DNA from: Klebsiella quasivariicola
GTDB lineage: Bacteria; Pseudomonadota; Gammaproteobacteria; Enterobacterales; Enterobacteriaceae
Length of the DNA: 64,000 nt
Assembly (NCBI RefSeq): GCF_002269255.1
Contig: NZ_CP022823.1
Span: 1,736,001-1,800,000, forward strand
Reading direction: 5' to 3'
The position numbers and the translations under genes were made by a program. Shown in pieces: positions 1 through 8,325 of this stretch. Position 1 is the stretch's first letter. Every line of letters starts with the position of its first letter. The notes under the pieces are model-generated. The model worked only from the letters and a program-made list of their open reading frames with translations. It was not told where the DNA came from and did not search any database.

Positions 1-462
1 GCGGCTTACGCTTTCGGCGTTGGCCTGTTGAGTACCCAGACCTACGCGCCGATGGCGGCGATCATGGCGGCCGGTATGGTGCCTCCGCTGGCGATGGGTA
101 TCGCCACGCTGGTGGCGCGCAACAAGTTCGATAAAGGGCAACGCGAAGGGGGTAAAGCCGCACTGGTTCTCGGCCTGTGCTTTATCTCGGAAGGGGCGAT
201 TCCTTTTGCCGCCCGCGATCCGATGCGCGTTCTGCCGTGCTGTATCGTCGGCGGCGCGGTAACCGGCGCTATCTCCATGGCGGTCGGCGCGAAACTGATG
301 GCGCCGCACGGCGGTCTGTTTGTCCTGCTGATCCCAGGGGCGATTACGCCGGTGCTGGGCTACCTGCTGGCGATTGTTGTCGGAACGCTGGTGGCGGGCC
401 TCTCCTACGCTGTGCTGAAACGCCCGGAAGCGCAGGCAGCAGAAGTCGAAAAAGCGGCATAA
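1..462 (+). CDS. fruA: PTS fructose-specific EIIBC component, C-terminal part (5' truncated by window)
   Basis: The frame is open from base 1 and ends at the TAA at 460-462, giving about 153 residues. They closely match the end of the E. coli FruA EIIC domain, including the stretch ISEGAIPFAARDP and the following hydrophobic spans. FruA is the inner-membrane permease that imports fructose and phosphorylates it to fructose 1-phosphate using phosphate relayed through FruB. The phospho-cysteine EIIB domains lie outside the window. In enterobacteria fruA is the last gene of fruBKA, and a terminator follows here within 20 bases. Identification is secure; the start is not visible. Confidence 0.95.
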   Translation, partial: AAYAFGVGLLSTQTYAPMAAIMAAGMVPPLAMGIATLVARNKFDKGQREGGKAALVLGLCFISEGAIPFAARDPMRVLPCCIVGGAVTGAISMAVGAKLMAPHGGLFVLLIPGAITPVLGYLLAIVVGTLVAGLSYAVLKRPEAQAAEVEKAA

Positions 463-475
463 TCCATCCGCAAGA

Positions 476-506
476 AAAAAAGGGCCGATCGTTCGGCCCT
501 TTTTTA
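476..506 (+). terminator. Rho-independent terminator of fruBKA
   Basis: An 8-bp GC-rich stem (AGGGCCGA at 481-488 with TCGGCCCT at 493-500) is followed by a run of T to 505, directly after the fruA stop. An A-run precedes it, so it may act in both directions. The IS3-family element begins 7 bp later. Confidence 0.9.
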
Positions 507-565
507 CGTCTATGACCCGTCCTGAATAGCGTTGACACGTTCCTGACTTAAATCCGGAGAACGTG

Positions 566-967
566 ATGATGACTGAGTTCAAACGCACCCAACGTGATTA
601 TCCTCTATCCTTTAAAATAGCTGTTGTAGAGCAAGTTGAAAAAGGCGAGATGACCTATAAACAGGCCCAGCAGCGGTATGGCATTCAGGGGCGCTCCACC
701 GTTCTTGTCTGGCTGCGTAAATATGGCCGGCTTGACTGGAGCCCCGTACTTCCTGACAAGGTGAAGAGGAAACTGCCCGTGGCCCAGACGACTATCCCGC
801 TTACACCCGAGCAAAGAATCAGGGAACTTGAAGAACAGCTTGAGCTGGCAAACCAGAAAGCTGAGTTTTTTGAGTCGGTTATCAATGTTCTGAAAAATGA
901 TTACGGGGTAAGTGTCGTAAAAAAGCGGCCCGGCAAGTGCTCGCGCAAAGTCCGGCCCCAAAAATAA
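566..967 (+). CDS. IS3-family transposase OrfA (helix-turn-helix part)
   Basis: This 133-residue protein has an N-terminal helix-turn-helix (about residues 10-60) of the IS3 OrfA type and a leucine-zipper-like helix near residues 85-115 rich in E, L and Q, typical for OrfA oligomerisation. GGAGA at 556-560 precedes ATG codons at 566 and 569; a GTG at 563 is less likely to be the start. OrfA alone usually binds the IS ends and represses. The active transposase is made by a -1 frameshift into OrfB at the A-AAA-AAG heptamer at 919-925. Confidence 0.88.
   Translation: MMTEFKRTQRDYPLSFKIAVVEQVEKGEMTYKQAQQRYGIQGRSTVLVWLRKYGRLDWSPVLPDKVKRKLPVAQTTIPLTPEQRIRELEEQLELANQKAEFFESVINVLKNDYGVSVVKKRPGKCSRKVRPQK
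919..925 (+). other. Programmed -1 frameshift site A_AAA_AAG
   Basis: In the OrfA reading frame the bases parse as A AAA AAG (919, 920-922, 923-925), a canonical slippery heptamer. Slipping back one base continues at 925 with GCG in the OrfB frame, with no stop before the OrfB catalytic domain. This would give the OrfAB fusion used as transposase by IS3-family elements. Confidence 0.85.
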
Positions 968-1821
968 CCGTTACGCGTGCATGCCAGTTTCTGGGGCACA
1001 GCAGACAGGCGTGGTATCAGGACAATACAAGACGCACAAAACGACAGGAACAATATGCTCATGTCCTTGATTTTGTTTCCCGGGTCAGGTGTCGTCAGCC
1101 ACGAATCGGTACACGTAAACTGCACTATCTGCTGAACACTCAGGTCGGCAAAAGGCTGAATATCGGACGGGACCGTCTGTTTAGACTGCTGAGCGAACAC
1201 CGGCTCCTGGTGCCAGTGAAACGGGCATATCACAAAACCACCAACAGCCATCATCGATTTTACCGGCATCCTAATCTGCTGAAACCCGGCCCTGAACAAG
1301 CTACCGCCCTTGAACCAGAACAGGTCTGGGTCGCTGATATAACTTACCTTCCGCTGTGCAGCGGCACGGCTTATCTGAGTCTGGTCACTGATGCCTGCTC
1401 CAGAAAAATCGTGGGTTACCATGTTGGGGAGAACCTGCAGACAGAAAACGTGGTAAAAGCGTTAAGACAAGCACTGAGGGGGAGAAAAACGACAGGTCCG
1501 CTGGTCCATCACTCTGACAGAGGACTGCAATACTGTTCGGTACTTTATCAGTCAGTTCATGAGAGAAATGGGATAACCTGTTCAATGACCGATGGTTATG
1601 ACTGCTACCAGAATGCGCTGGCTGAGCGGGTAAACGGTATCCTGAAAAATGAATTTTTACTCTCGCGCCCTGCGGACCTGGCGCAGGCCCGGGAAATGGT
1701 AAAAGAATCCGTGTCAATTTATAACCATGAGCGGCCACACCTGGCCCTGAAATACAAAACGCCCGATGAAGTTCATCAGGCGTTTTACAGACGAAAAGCT
1801 GTCAACCTATATCAGGACTAG
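937..1821 (+). CDS. IS3-family transposase OrfB (rve/DDE catalytic domain)
   Basis: The 294-residue frame overlaps OrfA by 31 bases. An HTH_21-like region (PRIGTRKLHYLL) is followed by an integrase core. The DDE residues are visible as the D in VWVADITYL, the D in HHSDRGLQY and the E in NALAERVNGILKNE. It is probably translated mainly as an OrfAB fusion after the -1 frameshift, because its own start would be a GTG without a convincing ribosome binding site. The frame is intact to the TAG just inside the right inverted repeat, so the element could be active. Confidence 0.9.
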   Translation: MLAQSPAPKITVTRACQFLGHSRQAWYQDNTRRTKRQEQYAHVLDFVSRVRCRQPRIGTRKLHYLLNTQVGKRLNIGRDRLFRLLSEHRLLVPVKRAYHKTTNSHHRFYRHPNLLKPGPEQATALEPEQVWVADITYLPLCSGTAYLSLVTDACSRKIVGYHVGENLQTENVVKALRQALRGRKTTGPLVHHSDRGLQYCSVLYQSVHERNGITCSMTDGYDCYQNALAERVNGILKNEFLLSRPADLAQAREMVKESVSIYNHERPHLALKYKTPDEVHQAFYRRKAVNLYQD

Positions 1822-1830
1822 TCACTATAT

Positions 1831-2685
1831 TTACGCCACTTCGGCGATCTGCTGCGCCCGCAGCCAGGCAATCTCTTCCGCCCAGATATCCGGGTTGATG
1901 GTTTCCAGAATCAGCGGAATGCCGTCGAAGCGGCTGTCCTGCATAATCCAGCTGAAGCAGTCGTGGCCGATATTGCCTTCCCCCAGGCTGTGGTGTCGGT
2001 CGACCCGGCTGCCGAAGGTACTCTTGGCATCGTTGAGATGCATCCCGCGCAGATACTGAAAGCCAACGATGCGATCGAAGGCGGCGAAGGTTTTTTCGCA
2101 GGCTTCGGCGCTGCGCAGATCGTAGCCGGCGGCGAAGGCGTGACAGGTATCGATGCAGACGCCGACGCGGGATTTATCTTCCACCCCGTCGATGATGGCC
2201 GCGAGGTGCTCGAACTTAAAGCCGAGGTTGCTGCCCTGGCCGGCGGTATTTTCGATAACCGCTGTGACGCCTTCGGTCTTCGCCAGCGCGATATTGATCG
2301 ATTCGGCGATGCGCGCCAGGCACGCCTCCTCCGGGATCTGCTGCAGATGGCTGCCGGGGTGGAAGTTGAGCAGCGTCAGCCCCAGCTGCTGACAGCGGGT
2401 CAGTTCATCGATGAAGGCATCACGGGATTTTTCCAGCGCCTCTTCCACCGGGTGGCCGAGGTTAATCAGGTAGCTGTCGTGCGGCAGGATCTGCCCGGGG
2501 CCAAAGTGATACTTTTCACAGGCGGCTTTGAATTCGGCGATGGTCTCATCGCTGAGCGGCGCGGCGCGCCACTGGCGCTGGTTCTTGGTGAAGAGGGCGA
2601 AGGCGGTTGCTTCGATTTCGGCGGCGCGAATGGCGGCATTGGCCAGTCCACCTGAGGCGCTTACGTGCGCTCCTACGTATTTCAT
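1831..2685 (-). CDS. nfo: Endonuclease IV (AP endonuclease)
   Basis: This 284-residue TIM-barrel nuclease cuts DNA 5' to abasic sites in base excision repair. The metal ligands of the AP endonuclease 2 family are all present: H in LPHDSY, H in NFHPGSH, E in VIENTAG, D and H in IDTCHAF, H in MHLNDAK, D and H in RVDRHHSLG, and E in LILETIN. Length agrees with E. coli Nfo (285). The stop lies only 7 bp from the IS3 right end. In K-12 the psu genes separate nfo from fruA; they are absent here. Confidence 0.97.
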   Translation of the reverse strand: MKYVGAHVSASGGLANAAIRAAEIEATAFALFTKNQRQWRAAPLSDETIAEFKAACEKYHFGPGQILPHDSYLINLGHPVEEALEKSRDAFIDELTRCQQLGLTLLNFHPGSHLQQIPEEACLARIAESINIALAKTEGVTAVIENTAGQGSNLGFKFEHLAAIIDGVEDKSRVGVCIDTCHAFAAGYDLRSAEACEKTFAAFDRIVGFQYLRGMHLNDAKSTFGSRVDRHHSLGEGNIGHDCFSWIMQDSRFDGIPLILETINPDIWAEEIAWLRAQQIAEVA

Positions 2686-2757
2686 AAAAAAAACTCCAGT
2701 TAAAGCCGCTGGGGGGTGGGTAATGATAGCGGCTTAACTGGAGAAAGATGTAGTGCT

Positions 2758-3807
2758 TTATGCCATCAGGCTGTGGATAGCGACGTTAATGGCCCCGCCG
2801 CCGACAATCAGCCAGACGAAGAGCATCAGCGCCATCAGCAGCGGTTTCGCCCCGGCTTTTTTCAGCGCGCTGACGTGAGTGGTGACCCCGAGGGCGGCCA
2901 TCGCCATCGCCAGCAGAACGGTATCCAGCGTCACCAGCATATCCACCACGGCTTTCGGCAGCAGATGGAAGGAGTTAAACACCGCCACCAGGATGAACAT
3001 AATGGCGAACCACGGAATGGTGATTTTGCTTTTCTCGCCGTTACCTGCCGGGGTCAGCTGTTTAACACGCGCCGCCAGGAACAGCAGGAACGGAGCCAGC
3101 ATCATCACGCGCAGCATTTTGGCGATCACCGCCGCGTTCTCGGCGTCCGGGCTGACCGCATGGCCGGCGGCAACCACCTGCGCCACTTCATGCATGGTGG
3201 AACCCATATAGATCCCGTAGGTCTCCGGGGTGAACCAGTGCGCCAGCAGCGGATACATCGCCGGGTAGAGGAAGATGGCGATGGTACCGAAAATCACCAC
3301 CGTGGCGACGGCGACCGTCACTTTACTGGCTTCGGCTTTGACCACCGGCTCGGTGGCGAGCACGGCCGCCGCGCCGCAGATGCTGCTGCCGGCGCCGATC
3401 AGCCAGCTGGTGTGTTTGTCGAGACCAAACACCTTCTGGCCAAGGAAGCAGGCGATGAAAAAGGTGCTGGAGAGCGTCAGAACGTCAATCAAAATACCGC
3501 TCACGCCGACGTCGGCAATCTGGGCGAACGTCAGGCGGAAGCCGTAGAGGATGATCCCCAGGCGCAGCAGATGCTGCTTGGCGAAGATCACCCCGCCGTC
3601 GCAGGGCTGCCAGATTTTCGGATAGACCGTGTTGCCGACGACCATCCCGAACAGGATAGCGAGGGTCAGGGCGCTAAAGCCTGCGCCGGCGATGGCCGGG
3701 AAACTCCCGGCCCACAGGGCGGCGCCGGTCAGCGCGGCGGTCAGCGCCAGGCCTGGGACAAAATGCCACAGGGAACGATGTTTGGTGGGTAAAGTGAGTG
3801 CTGTCAT
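2758..3807 (-). CDS. yeiH: UPF0324 inner-membrane protein YeiH (putative exporter)
   Basis: This 349-residue protein has about ten hydrophobic segments and is the same length as E. coli YeiH. The family is sometimes labelled a putative sulfate exporter, but the substrate is not established. Conserved patches such as WLIGAGSSICGAAAV and the MGSTMHEVAQVVAAG region are present. It starts at the ATG 3805-3807 with a purine-rich site upstream and is divergent from the LysR gene yeiE. A strong palindrome lies between the two, so YeiE probably controls this gene. Confidence 0.93.
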   Translation of the reverse strand: MTALTLPTKHRSLWHFVPGLALTAALTGAALWAGSFPAIAGAGFSALTLAILFGMVVGNTVYPKIWQPCDGGVIFAKQHLLRLGIILYGFRLTFAQIADVGVSGILIDVLTLSSTFFIACFLGQKVFGLDKHTSWLIGAGSSICGAAAVLATEPVVKAEASKVTVAVATVVIFGTIAIFLYPAMYPLLAHWFTPETYGIYMGSTMHEVAQVVAAGHAVSPDAENAAVIAKMLRVMMLAPFLLFLAARVKQLTPAGNGEKSKITIPWFAIMFILVAVFNSFHLLPKAVVDMLVTLDTVLLAMAMAALGVTTHVSALKKAGAKPLLMALMLFVWLIVGGGAINVAIHSLMA

Positions 3808-3859
3808 AACCTTCTCCTTTGTCTGCCTAAAGGTTACGCCGCGCGCGGTTAAATATAAA

Positions 3860-3883
3860 ATTGATTATATGTTTATAATCAAT
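3860..3883. promoter_or_regulatory. 24-bp palindrome between yeiH and yeiE, probable YeiE operator
   Basis: Perfect 10-bp arms ATTGATTATA (3860-3869) and TATAATCAAT (3874-3883) are separated by TGTT. It sits in the 266-bp divergent intergenic region, 53 bp upstream of yeiH. AT-rich dyads with a T-N11-A core are typical LysR-type operators. Assignment to YeiE is by position only. Confidence 0.65.
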
Positions 3884-4073
3884 CGTAATAAGTGGTTAAG
3901 GACCGCATCGTCGCTGACAAGGGGGCAGGGGAGCGATGCGGCGAAAGCGGGGTGGTTTCTCCGGCAAGATGATGATTTTGTGACATAAGCGGATTTTCCT
4001 TCCTTCAGCCGCCTCGATTTGTGTCACCATAGTAAGGAAGGTTATTCAGGTTGGATTACTAAACGGGTGGGTT

Positions 4074-4940
4074 ATGCATATTACGCTGCGGCAGCTGGAA
4101 GTGTTCGCCGAAGTCCACAAGAGTGGCTCAACCACTCAGGCGTCACAGATGCTGGCGCTTTCGCAATCTGCGGTCAGCGCCGCGCTGACCGATCTGGAAG
4201 GGCAGCTCGGCGTGCAGCTGTTTGACCGCGTCGGTAAACGGCTGGTGGTGAATGAGCACGGACGGCTGCTGTACCCACGTGCGCTGGCGCTGCTGGAGCG
4301 GGCGCTGGAGATCGAACAGCTGTTTCGCGGCGACAACGGGGCGATCCGGGTCTACGCCAGCAGCACTATCGGCAACTATATTATGCCGGAGATCATCGCC
4401 CGTTATCGCCATGACTTCCCGGATTTGCCGGTCGAACTGAGCGTTGGCAACAGTCTGGATGTGATCAACGCTGTCGCCGACCTGCGGGTGGATTTCGGTT
4501 TGATAGAAGGGCCATGCCATGCCGCCGATATTATTGCCGAGCCGTGGCTGGAAGATGAGCTGGTGGTGTTCGCCGCCCCCAACTCACCGCTGCTGGCGGG
4601 GGAGGTGACCCTGCAGCAGCTGGCCGAGGCGCCATGGATCCTGCGCGAGCATGGGTCCGGTACCCGGGAGATTGTCGATTATGTACTGCTGTCGCATCTG
4701 CCGGCGTTTCATATGGGCATGGAGCTGGGCAATTCGGAGGCGATCAAGCACGCCGTCCGGCATGGCCTGGGCATCAGCTGTTTATCGCGGCGGGTAATTG
4801 CCGAACAGCTGGCTGCGGGCACGCTGGCGGAGCTGAAGGTGCCGCTGCCCAGGCTGACGCGCACGCTGTGGCGGATCCATCACCGGCAGAAGCATATTTC
4901 CAAAGCATTACAACGTTTTCTGCACTATTGCCAGGTGTAG
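4074..4940 (+). CDS. yeiE: LysR-type transcriptional regulator YeiE
   Basis: This 288-residue LysR regulator has a winged helix-turn-helix over residues 1-60 (TLRQLEVFAEVHKSGSTTQA, then ALSQSAVSAALTDLE) and a LysR substrate-binding domain to the end. It is close to E. coli YeiE, which has been linked to sulfite and iron-related regulation. It is divergent from yeiH and followed by lysP on the same strand after 178 bp. E. coli has the same yeiH-yeiE-lysP order, which supports the name. Confidence 0.93.
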   Translation: MHITLRQLEVFAEVHKSGSTTQASQMLALSQSAVSAALTDLEGQLGVQLFDRVGKRLVVNEHGRLLYPRALALLERALEIEQLFRGDNGAIRVYASSTIGNYIMPEIIARYRHDFPDLPVELSVGNSLDVINAVADLRVDFGLIEGPCHAADIIAEPWLEDELVVFAAPNSPLLAGEVTLQQLAEAPWILREHGSGTREIVDYVLLSHLPAFHMGMELGNSEAIKHAVRHGLGISCLSRRVIAEQLAAGTLAELKVPLPRLTRTLWRIHHRQKHISKALQRFLHYCQV

Positions 4941-5078
4941 AAACCTGGTTTTTACGCTCGCTAACGGGGGGAATTCGCTGGCAATTCCGCAGGTTAGTGC
5001 TTTACTAATAATTTGCGGGCGATCATGAAGCTCTCTTATAACTTTGCATTTGTACCGGATGGAACCCCGATCGTCTGC

Positions 5079-5084
5079 TACAAT
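5079..5084 (+). promoter_or_regulatory. Possible -10 box of lysP
   Basis: TACAAT lies 35 bp upstream of the lysP ATG; no good -35 is visible at the right spacing, which would suit an activator-dependent promoter. In E. coli lysP is activated by ArgP, but I cannot define an ArgP site here by eye. Confidence 0.4.
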
Positions 5085-5118
5085 CGCGCCTCATTTTTTG
5101 GATGGATAGCATTATCAC

Positions 5119-6588
5119 ATGGTTTCGGAAACTAAAACCACAGAAGCGCCCACGCTACGTCGTGAACTAAAGGCGCGCCACTTGACCATGATCGCCATCG
5201 GCGGTTCCATCGGTACGGGTCTTTTTGTTGCCTCTGGCGCAACGATTTCGCAGGCAGGTCCCGGCGGGGCGCTGCTGTCTTATATTCTGATCGGTTTGAT
5301 GGTCTATTTCCTGATGACCAGCCTGGGTGAACTGGCGGCGTTTATGCCGGTATCCGGTTCTTTCGCCACCTACGGGCAGAATTATGTGGAAGAAGGCTTC
5401 GGCTTCGCGCTGGGCTGGAACTACTGGTACAACTGGGCGGTAACGATCGCCGTTGACCTTGTCGCCTCACAGCTGGTGATGAGCTACTGGTTCCCTGACA
5501 CGCCGGGCTGGATCTGGAGCGCCTTGTTCCTCGGCATTATGTTCCTGCTGAACTGGATCTCGGTGCGCGGCTTTGGCGAGGCGGAATACTGGTTCTCGCT
5601 GATTAAAGTGGCCACCGTTATCATCTTTATCATCGTCGGCGTGATGATGATTGTCGGTATCTTCAAAGGGGCACAGCCGGCCGGCTGGAGCAACTGGGGG
5701 ATCGCGGATGCGCCGTTTGCCGGCGGCTTCTCGGCGATGATCGGCGTGGCGATGATTGTCGGCTTCTCTTTCCAGGGCACCGAGCTTATTGGTATCGCCG
5801 CCGGTGAGTCTGAGAATCCGGAGAAGAACATTCCGCGCGCGGTGCGCCAGGTCTTCTGGCGTATCCTGCTGTTCTATGTTTTCGCGATCCTGATTATCAG
5901 CCTGATCATTCCGTATACCGATCCGAGCCTGCTGCGCAATGATGTGAAGGATATTTCCGTCAGCCCGTTCACCCTGGTGTTCCAGCATGCAGGTCTGCTG
6001 TCGGCGGCGGCGATCATGAACGCCGTTATCCTGACTGCCGTGCTGTCGGCGGGTAACTCCGGGATGTACGCCTCCACGCGTATGCTGTATACCCTGGCGT
6101 GCGACGGTAAAGCACCGCGCATTTTCTCGAAGCTGTCGCGTGGCGGCGTGCCGCGCAACGCGCTGTACGCGACCACCGTTATCGCAGCGCTGTGCTTCCT
6201 GACGTCGATGTTTGGCAACCAGACGGTATACCTGTGGCTGCTGAACACCTCCGGGATGACGGGCTTTATCGCCTGGCTGGGGATTGCGATCAGCCATTAT
6301 CGTTTCCGTCGCGGCTACGTCCTGCAGGGTAACGATATTAATAATCTGCCGTATCGTTCCGGGTTCTTCCCGCTGGGGCCGATCTTCGCCTTCGTGCTGT
6401 GCCTGATTATCACCCTCGGACAGAACTACGAAGCGTTCCTCAAGGACACCATTGACTGGGGCGGCGTGGCGGCGACCTACATCGGTATTCCGCTGTTCCT
6501 CGTCATCTGGTTTGGATACAAACTGGCGAAAGGCACCCGCTTTGTTCGCTATAGCGAGATGACCTTCCCGGACCGCTTTAAGCGTTAA
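5119..6588 (+). CDS. lysP: Lysine-specific permease
   Basis: This 489-residue amino acid-polyamine-organocation transporter has 12 predicted membrane spans and the same length as E. coli LysP. The N-terminal motif IAIGGSIGTGLFVASG is the conserved unwound TM1 substrate site of the amino-acid permease family, and GESENPEKNIPRA is the family signature loop. It imports lysine with protons and, in E. coli, also restrains the CadC acid response regulator. The natural terminator after the gene is split by an IS4 copy. Confidence 0.96.
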   Translation: MVSETKTTEAPTLRRELKARHLTMIAIGGSIGTGLFVASGATISQAGPGGALLSYILIGLMVYFLMTSLGELAAFMPVSGSFATYGQNYVEEGFGFALGWNYWYNWAVTIAVDLVASQLVMSYWFPDTPGWIWSALFLGIMFLLNWISVRGFGEAEYWFSLIKVATVIIFIIVGVMMIVGIFKGAQPAGWSNWGIADAPFAGGFSAMIGVAMIVGFSFQGTELIGIAAGESENPEKNIPRAVRQVFWRILLFYVFAILIISLIIPYTDPSLLRNDVKDISVSPFTLVFQHAGLLSAAAIMNAVILTAVLSAGNSGMYASTRMLYTLACDGKAPRIFSKLSRGGVPRNALYATTVIAALCFLTSMFGNQTVYLWLLNTSGMTGFIAWLGIAISHYRFRRGYVLQGNDINNLPYRSGFFPLGPIFAFVLCLIITLGQNYEAFLKDTIDWGGVAATYIGIPLFLVIWFGYKLAKGTRFVRYSEMTFPDRFKR

Positions 6589-6610
6589 TCTTCGCGATTG
6601 TGCGTAAAAG

Positions 6611-6625
6611 GCCCTCTGAAAAGAG
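6611..6625 (+). terminator. lysP terminator, left half, interrupted by IS4
   Basis: Without the IS, the sequence reads GCCCTCT, GAAA, AGAGGGC followed by seven T (6611-6625 joined to 8064-8070), a complete intrinsic terminator. The IS4 target duplication CTCTGAAAAGAG is the loop plus inner stem, so only a 4-bp stem remains on each side and the T-run stays on the far side of the IS. Confidence 0.85.
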
Positions 6626-8051
6626 TAATGCCAGTCAGTTAAGCAACTGACTGGCCCTTTCTCAGGGCGGTGGTGTATTTCTGAGGCCTCTCTTTCACCA
6701 CCCTTGGGAAGACCCTTTCCCTCCTTATCGGTAACTTGACTAACTGCCCCATACTTTCAAGATCACGCATCAACTCCGGGATACGACCCGGTGAAGCGCC
6801 CTGCAACGTCATTAGCATCCGCATCACCATCCCGCAGGACTCTGAGAAGCTCAGCTGATTTGGCCAGTATCCTTTCAGTTGCCCTGCCATTTTAATCATC
6901 TGATATCTCACCAGATTATAAGCCAGCAACACGCCCCACAACTCCTGCTCCACAAGCTCCGGCTTTTTACTTCTCAGTGTCAACCTGCTCAGTTGCATCG
7001 TCTGCTTTATCTCCCGGTAACCCAGCTCAATTTCCCAGCGATAGCTATACAGATCCGCCATTTCCCCGCCGGGGTAGCGCATGGCGTCCGTCATCGACGT
7101 CAGCAGATGGCAGACTTTTCCTTTGCGCGTGATGGTCAGCAGGCGGGCTGTCATCTCATTTCCCAGACCCGGCCACTTTTTTCGTGCCTGCGGGCTGGTT
7201 TTCAGCTTCACCAGGTGGTCGCCTTTACCCAGTTTTCTGACCTCTTCGTACTGCGCGCCTTTTTTCAGAGGGATCAGCCAGTGCCGGTGTTCTCCCGCCT
7301 GGTTCCATGCGTTCAGCAGACCCAGTGAGTAATAGCCTTTATCCATTAGCGTCAGGGTGTTATCGCCGGTTTGCTCTATAAGTTTCTCCGCGAGCGCATT
7401 TTCGCTGTCTTTCATCGTGCCGAAGGCTGCTGCCGTCAGCAGATGGCTGGTCAGCTCCATCTGGCAGACCATTTTAACCTGTGGGTAGAGTGCCGGGTTT
7501 CCGCCATGCGTCTGGCGGGGGAAGGCGATATCGTTCTCTGGTGTGTCCGGTGTGCGCCAGAACACACCATCAATGGCCAGCAGGGTCAGGCCGCACCAGT
7601 GTGGATGCGGCGTGGCGTTATGCCAGAGCTGTGCTGTCTGCGAGAATACGCGGCGGACGGCTTCGCTTCCCAGACGCTGACGGGCCTGGATCACCGCGCT
7701 GGGGGCGACGAAGGGACGACTGCCCGGCAGCATGATGTCCAGACGGTTGACGATCTGATGAAGGGGTTCTTTACGTTCAAGCGCCATGCCGACAATGCAC
7801 CAGACCATCATTTCCAGCGGCAGGCGACGCTTGCGCAGGGTGACGGTACCGGCTTCGGCCAGACAGCGGGAAATGAGTTCCGGGTCCAGATAGTCGCCCA
7901 GAGAAGTCAGTGGGTTACGCAGAGAATCGTAACGGGATACCAGATCAAGAGCCTGTCCAATGTGCATAAAAAAATCCGGAAACGGGTGAGCATTTCCGGA
8001 TTCTTACACAGCCACTGGATCGATCAACTGATCCTTAACTGATCGGCATTA
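6626..8051 (-). mobile_element. IS4 element, complete, 12-bp target duplication
   Basis: The ends TAATGCC-AGTCAGTTAAG (from 6626) and, in reverse complement from 8051, TAATGCC-GATCAGTTAAG form the IS4 inverted repeat of about 18 bp. The flanks carry an exact 12-bp duplication, CTCTGAAAAGAG, at 6614-6625 and 8052-8063. The 1426-bp length equals IS4 of E. coli. The element is inserted opposite to the lysP and cirA direction. Confidence 0.95.
6639..7967 (-). CDS. IS4 transposase (DDE, YREK signature)
   Basis: The 442-residue frame is the same length as E. coli IS4 transposase InsG and very similar throughout. Catalytic aspartates lie in LLAIDGVFW and TLMDKGYYS. The glutamate is in the Y-(2)-R-(3)-E-(6)-K signature (GYREIKQ after YSYRWEIEL). 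The frame is intact, so transposition competence is plausible. Transcripts leaving lysP would run antisense through it because the lysP terminator is split. Confidence 0.96.
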   Translation of the reverse strand: MHIGQALDLVSRYDSLRNPLTSLGDYLDPELISRCLAEAGTVTLRKRRLPLEMMVWCIVGMALERKEPLHQIVNRLDIMLPGSRPFVAPSAVIQARQRLGSEAVRRVFSQTAQLWHNATPHPHWCGLTLLAIDGVFWRTPDTPENDIAFPRQTHGGNPALYPQVKMVCQMELTSHLLTAAAFGTMKDSENALAEKLIEQTGDNTLTLMDKGYYSLGLLNAWNQAGEHRHWLIPLKKGAQYEEVRKLGKGDHLVKLKTSPQARKKWPGLGNEMTARLLTITRKGKVCHLLTSMTDAMRYPGGEMADLYSYRWEIELGYREIKQTMQLSRLTLRSKKPELVEQELWGVLLAYNLVRYQMIKMAGQLKGYWPNQLSFSESCGMVMRMLMTLQGASPGRIPELMRDLESMGQLVKLPIRRERVFPRVVKERPQKYTTALRKGQSVA

Positions 8052-8118
8052 CTCTGAAAAGAGGGCTTTTTTTATGTCTGTGCGGTTACAGCTTGTCACA
8101 ATTCTTCATAATTATATT

Positions 8119-8137
8119 GATAATCGTAATCATTATC
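8119..8137 (+). promoter_or_regulatory. Fur box upstream of cirA
   Basis: GATAATCGTAATCATTATC matches the 19-bp Fur consensus (GATAATGATAATCATTATC) at 17 of 19 positions, about 190 bp upstream of the cirA start. A further GATAA-like repeat continues to about 8145. It implies iron-repressed transcription of cirA. The IS4 end lies 67 bp further upstream. Confidence 0.88.
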
Positions 8138-8325
8138 TTTATCATTTTCGCCCATTACGGATGAAGCCACTCCCCGTCTCTGTCGCTTGTACAGACTGAC
8201 ATCGGGCGACCAGCCACATCGACAAGAAAACAGCGCGAGCATGCCGCCGACAGAGCGGCACATCGCCAGCGCGTGTGAGCAGCACCTTTTTGTTTGTTTG
8301 GTTGTACACCTCATGGAGATTTGGA

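Larger units (their letters stand above)
513..1824 (+). mobile_element. IS3-family insertion sequence, complete, 3-bp target duplication
   Basis: Imperfect terminal inverted repeats are visible. The left end starts TGACCCGTCCTGA at 513 and the right end, read in reverse complement from 1824, starts TGACTAGTCCTGA, with GTTGACA conserved a few bases further in. The trinucleotide CTA flanks both sides (510-512 and 1825-1827), the short target duplication expected for IS3-family transposition. The 1312-bp length and two overlapping frames with a slippery site complete the picture. It lies between the convergent fruA and nfo genes and breaks neither. I do not assign a named IS. Confidence 0.9.

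Noticed and set aside
2716..3792. Long open frame (about 358 codons) antisense to yeiH
   Set aside because: Composition is dominated by H, Q, R, D and E as expected for the complement of a GC-rich membrane protein gene; no domain or ribosome binding site is visible and yeiH on the other strand is a clear family member.
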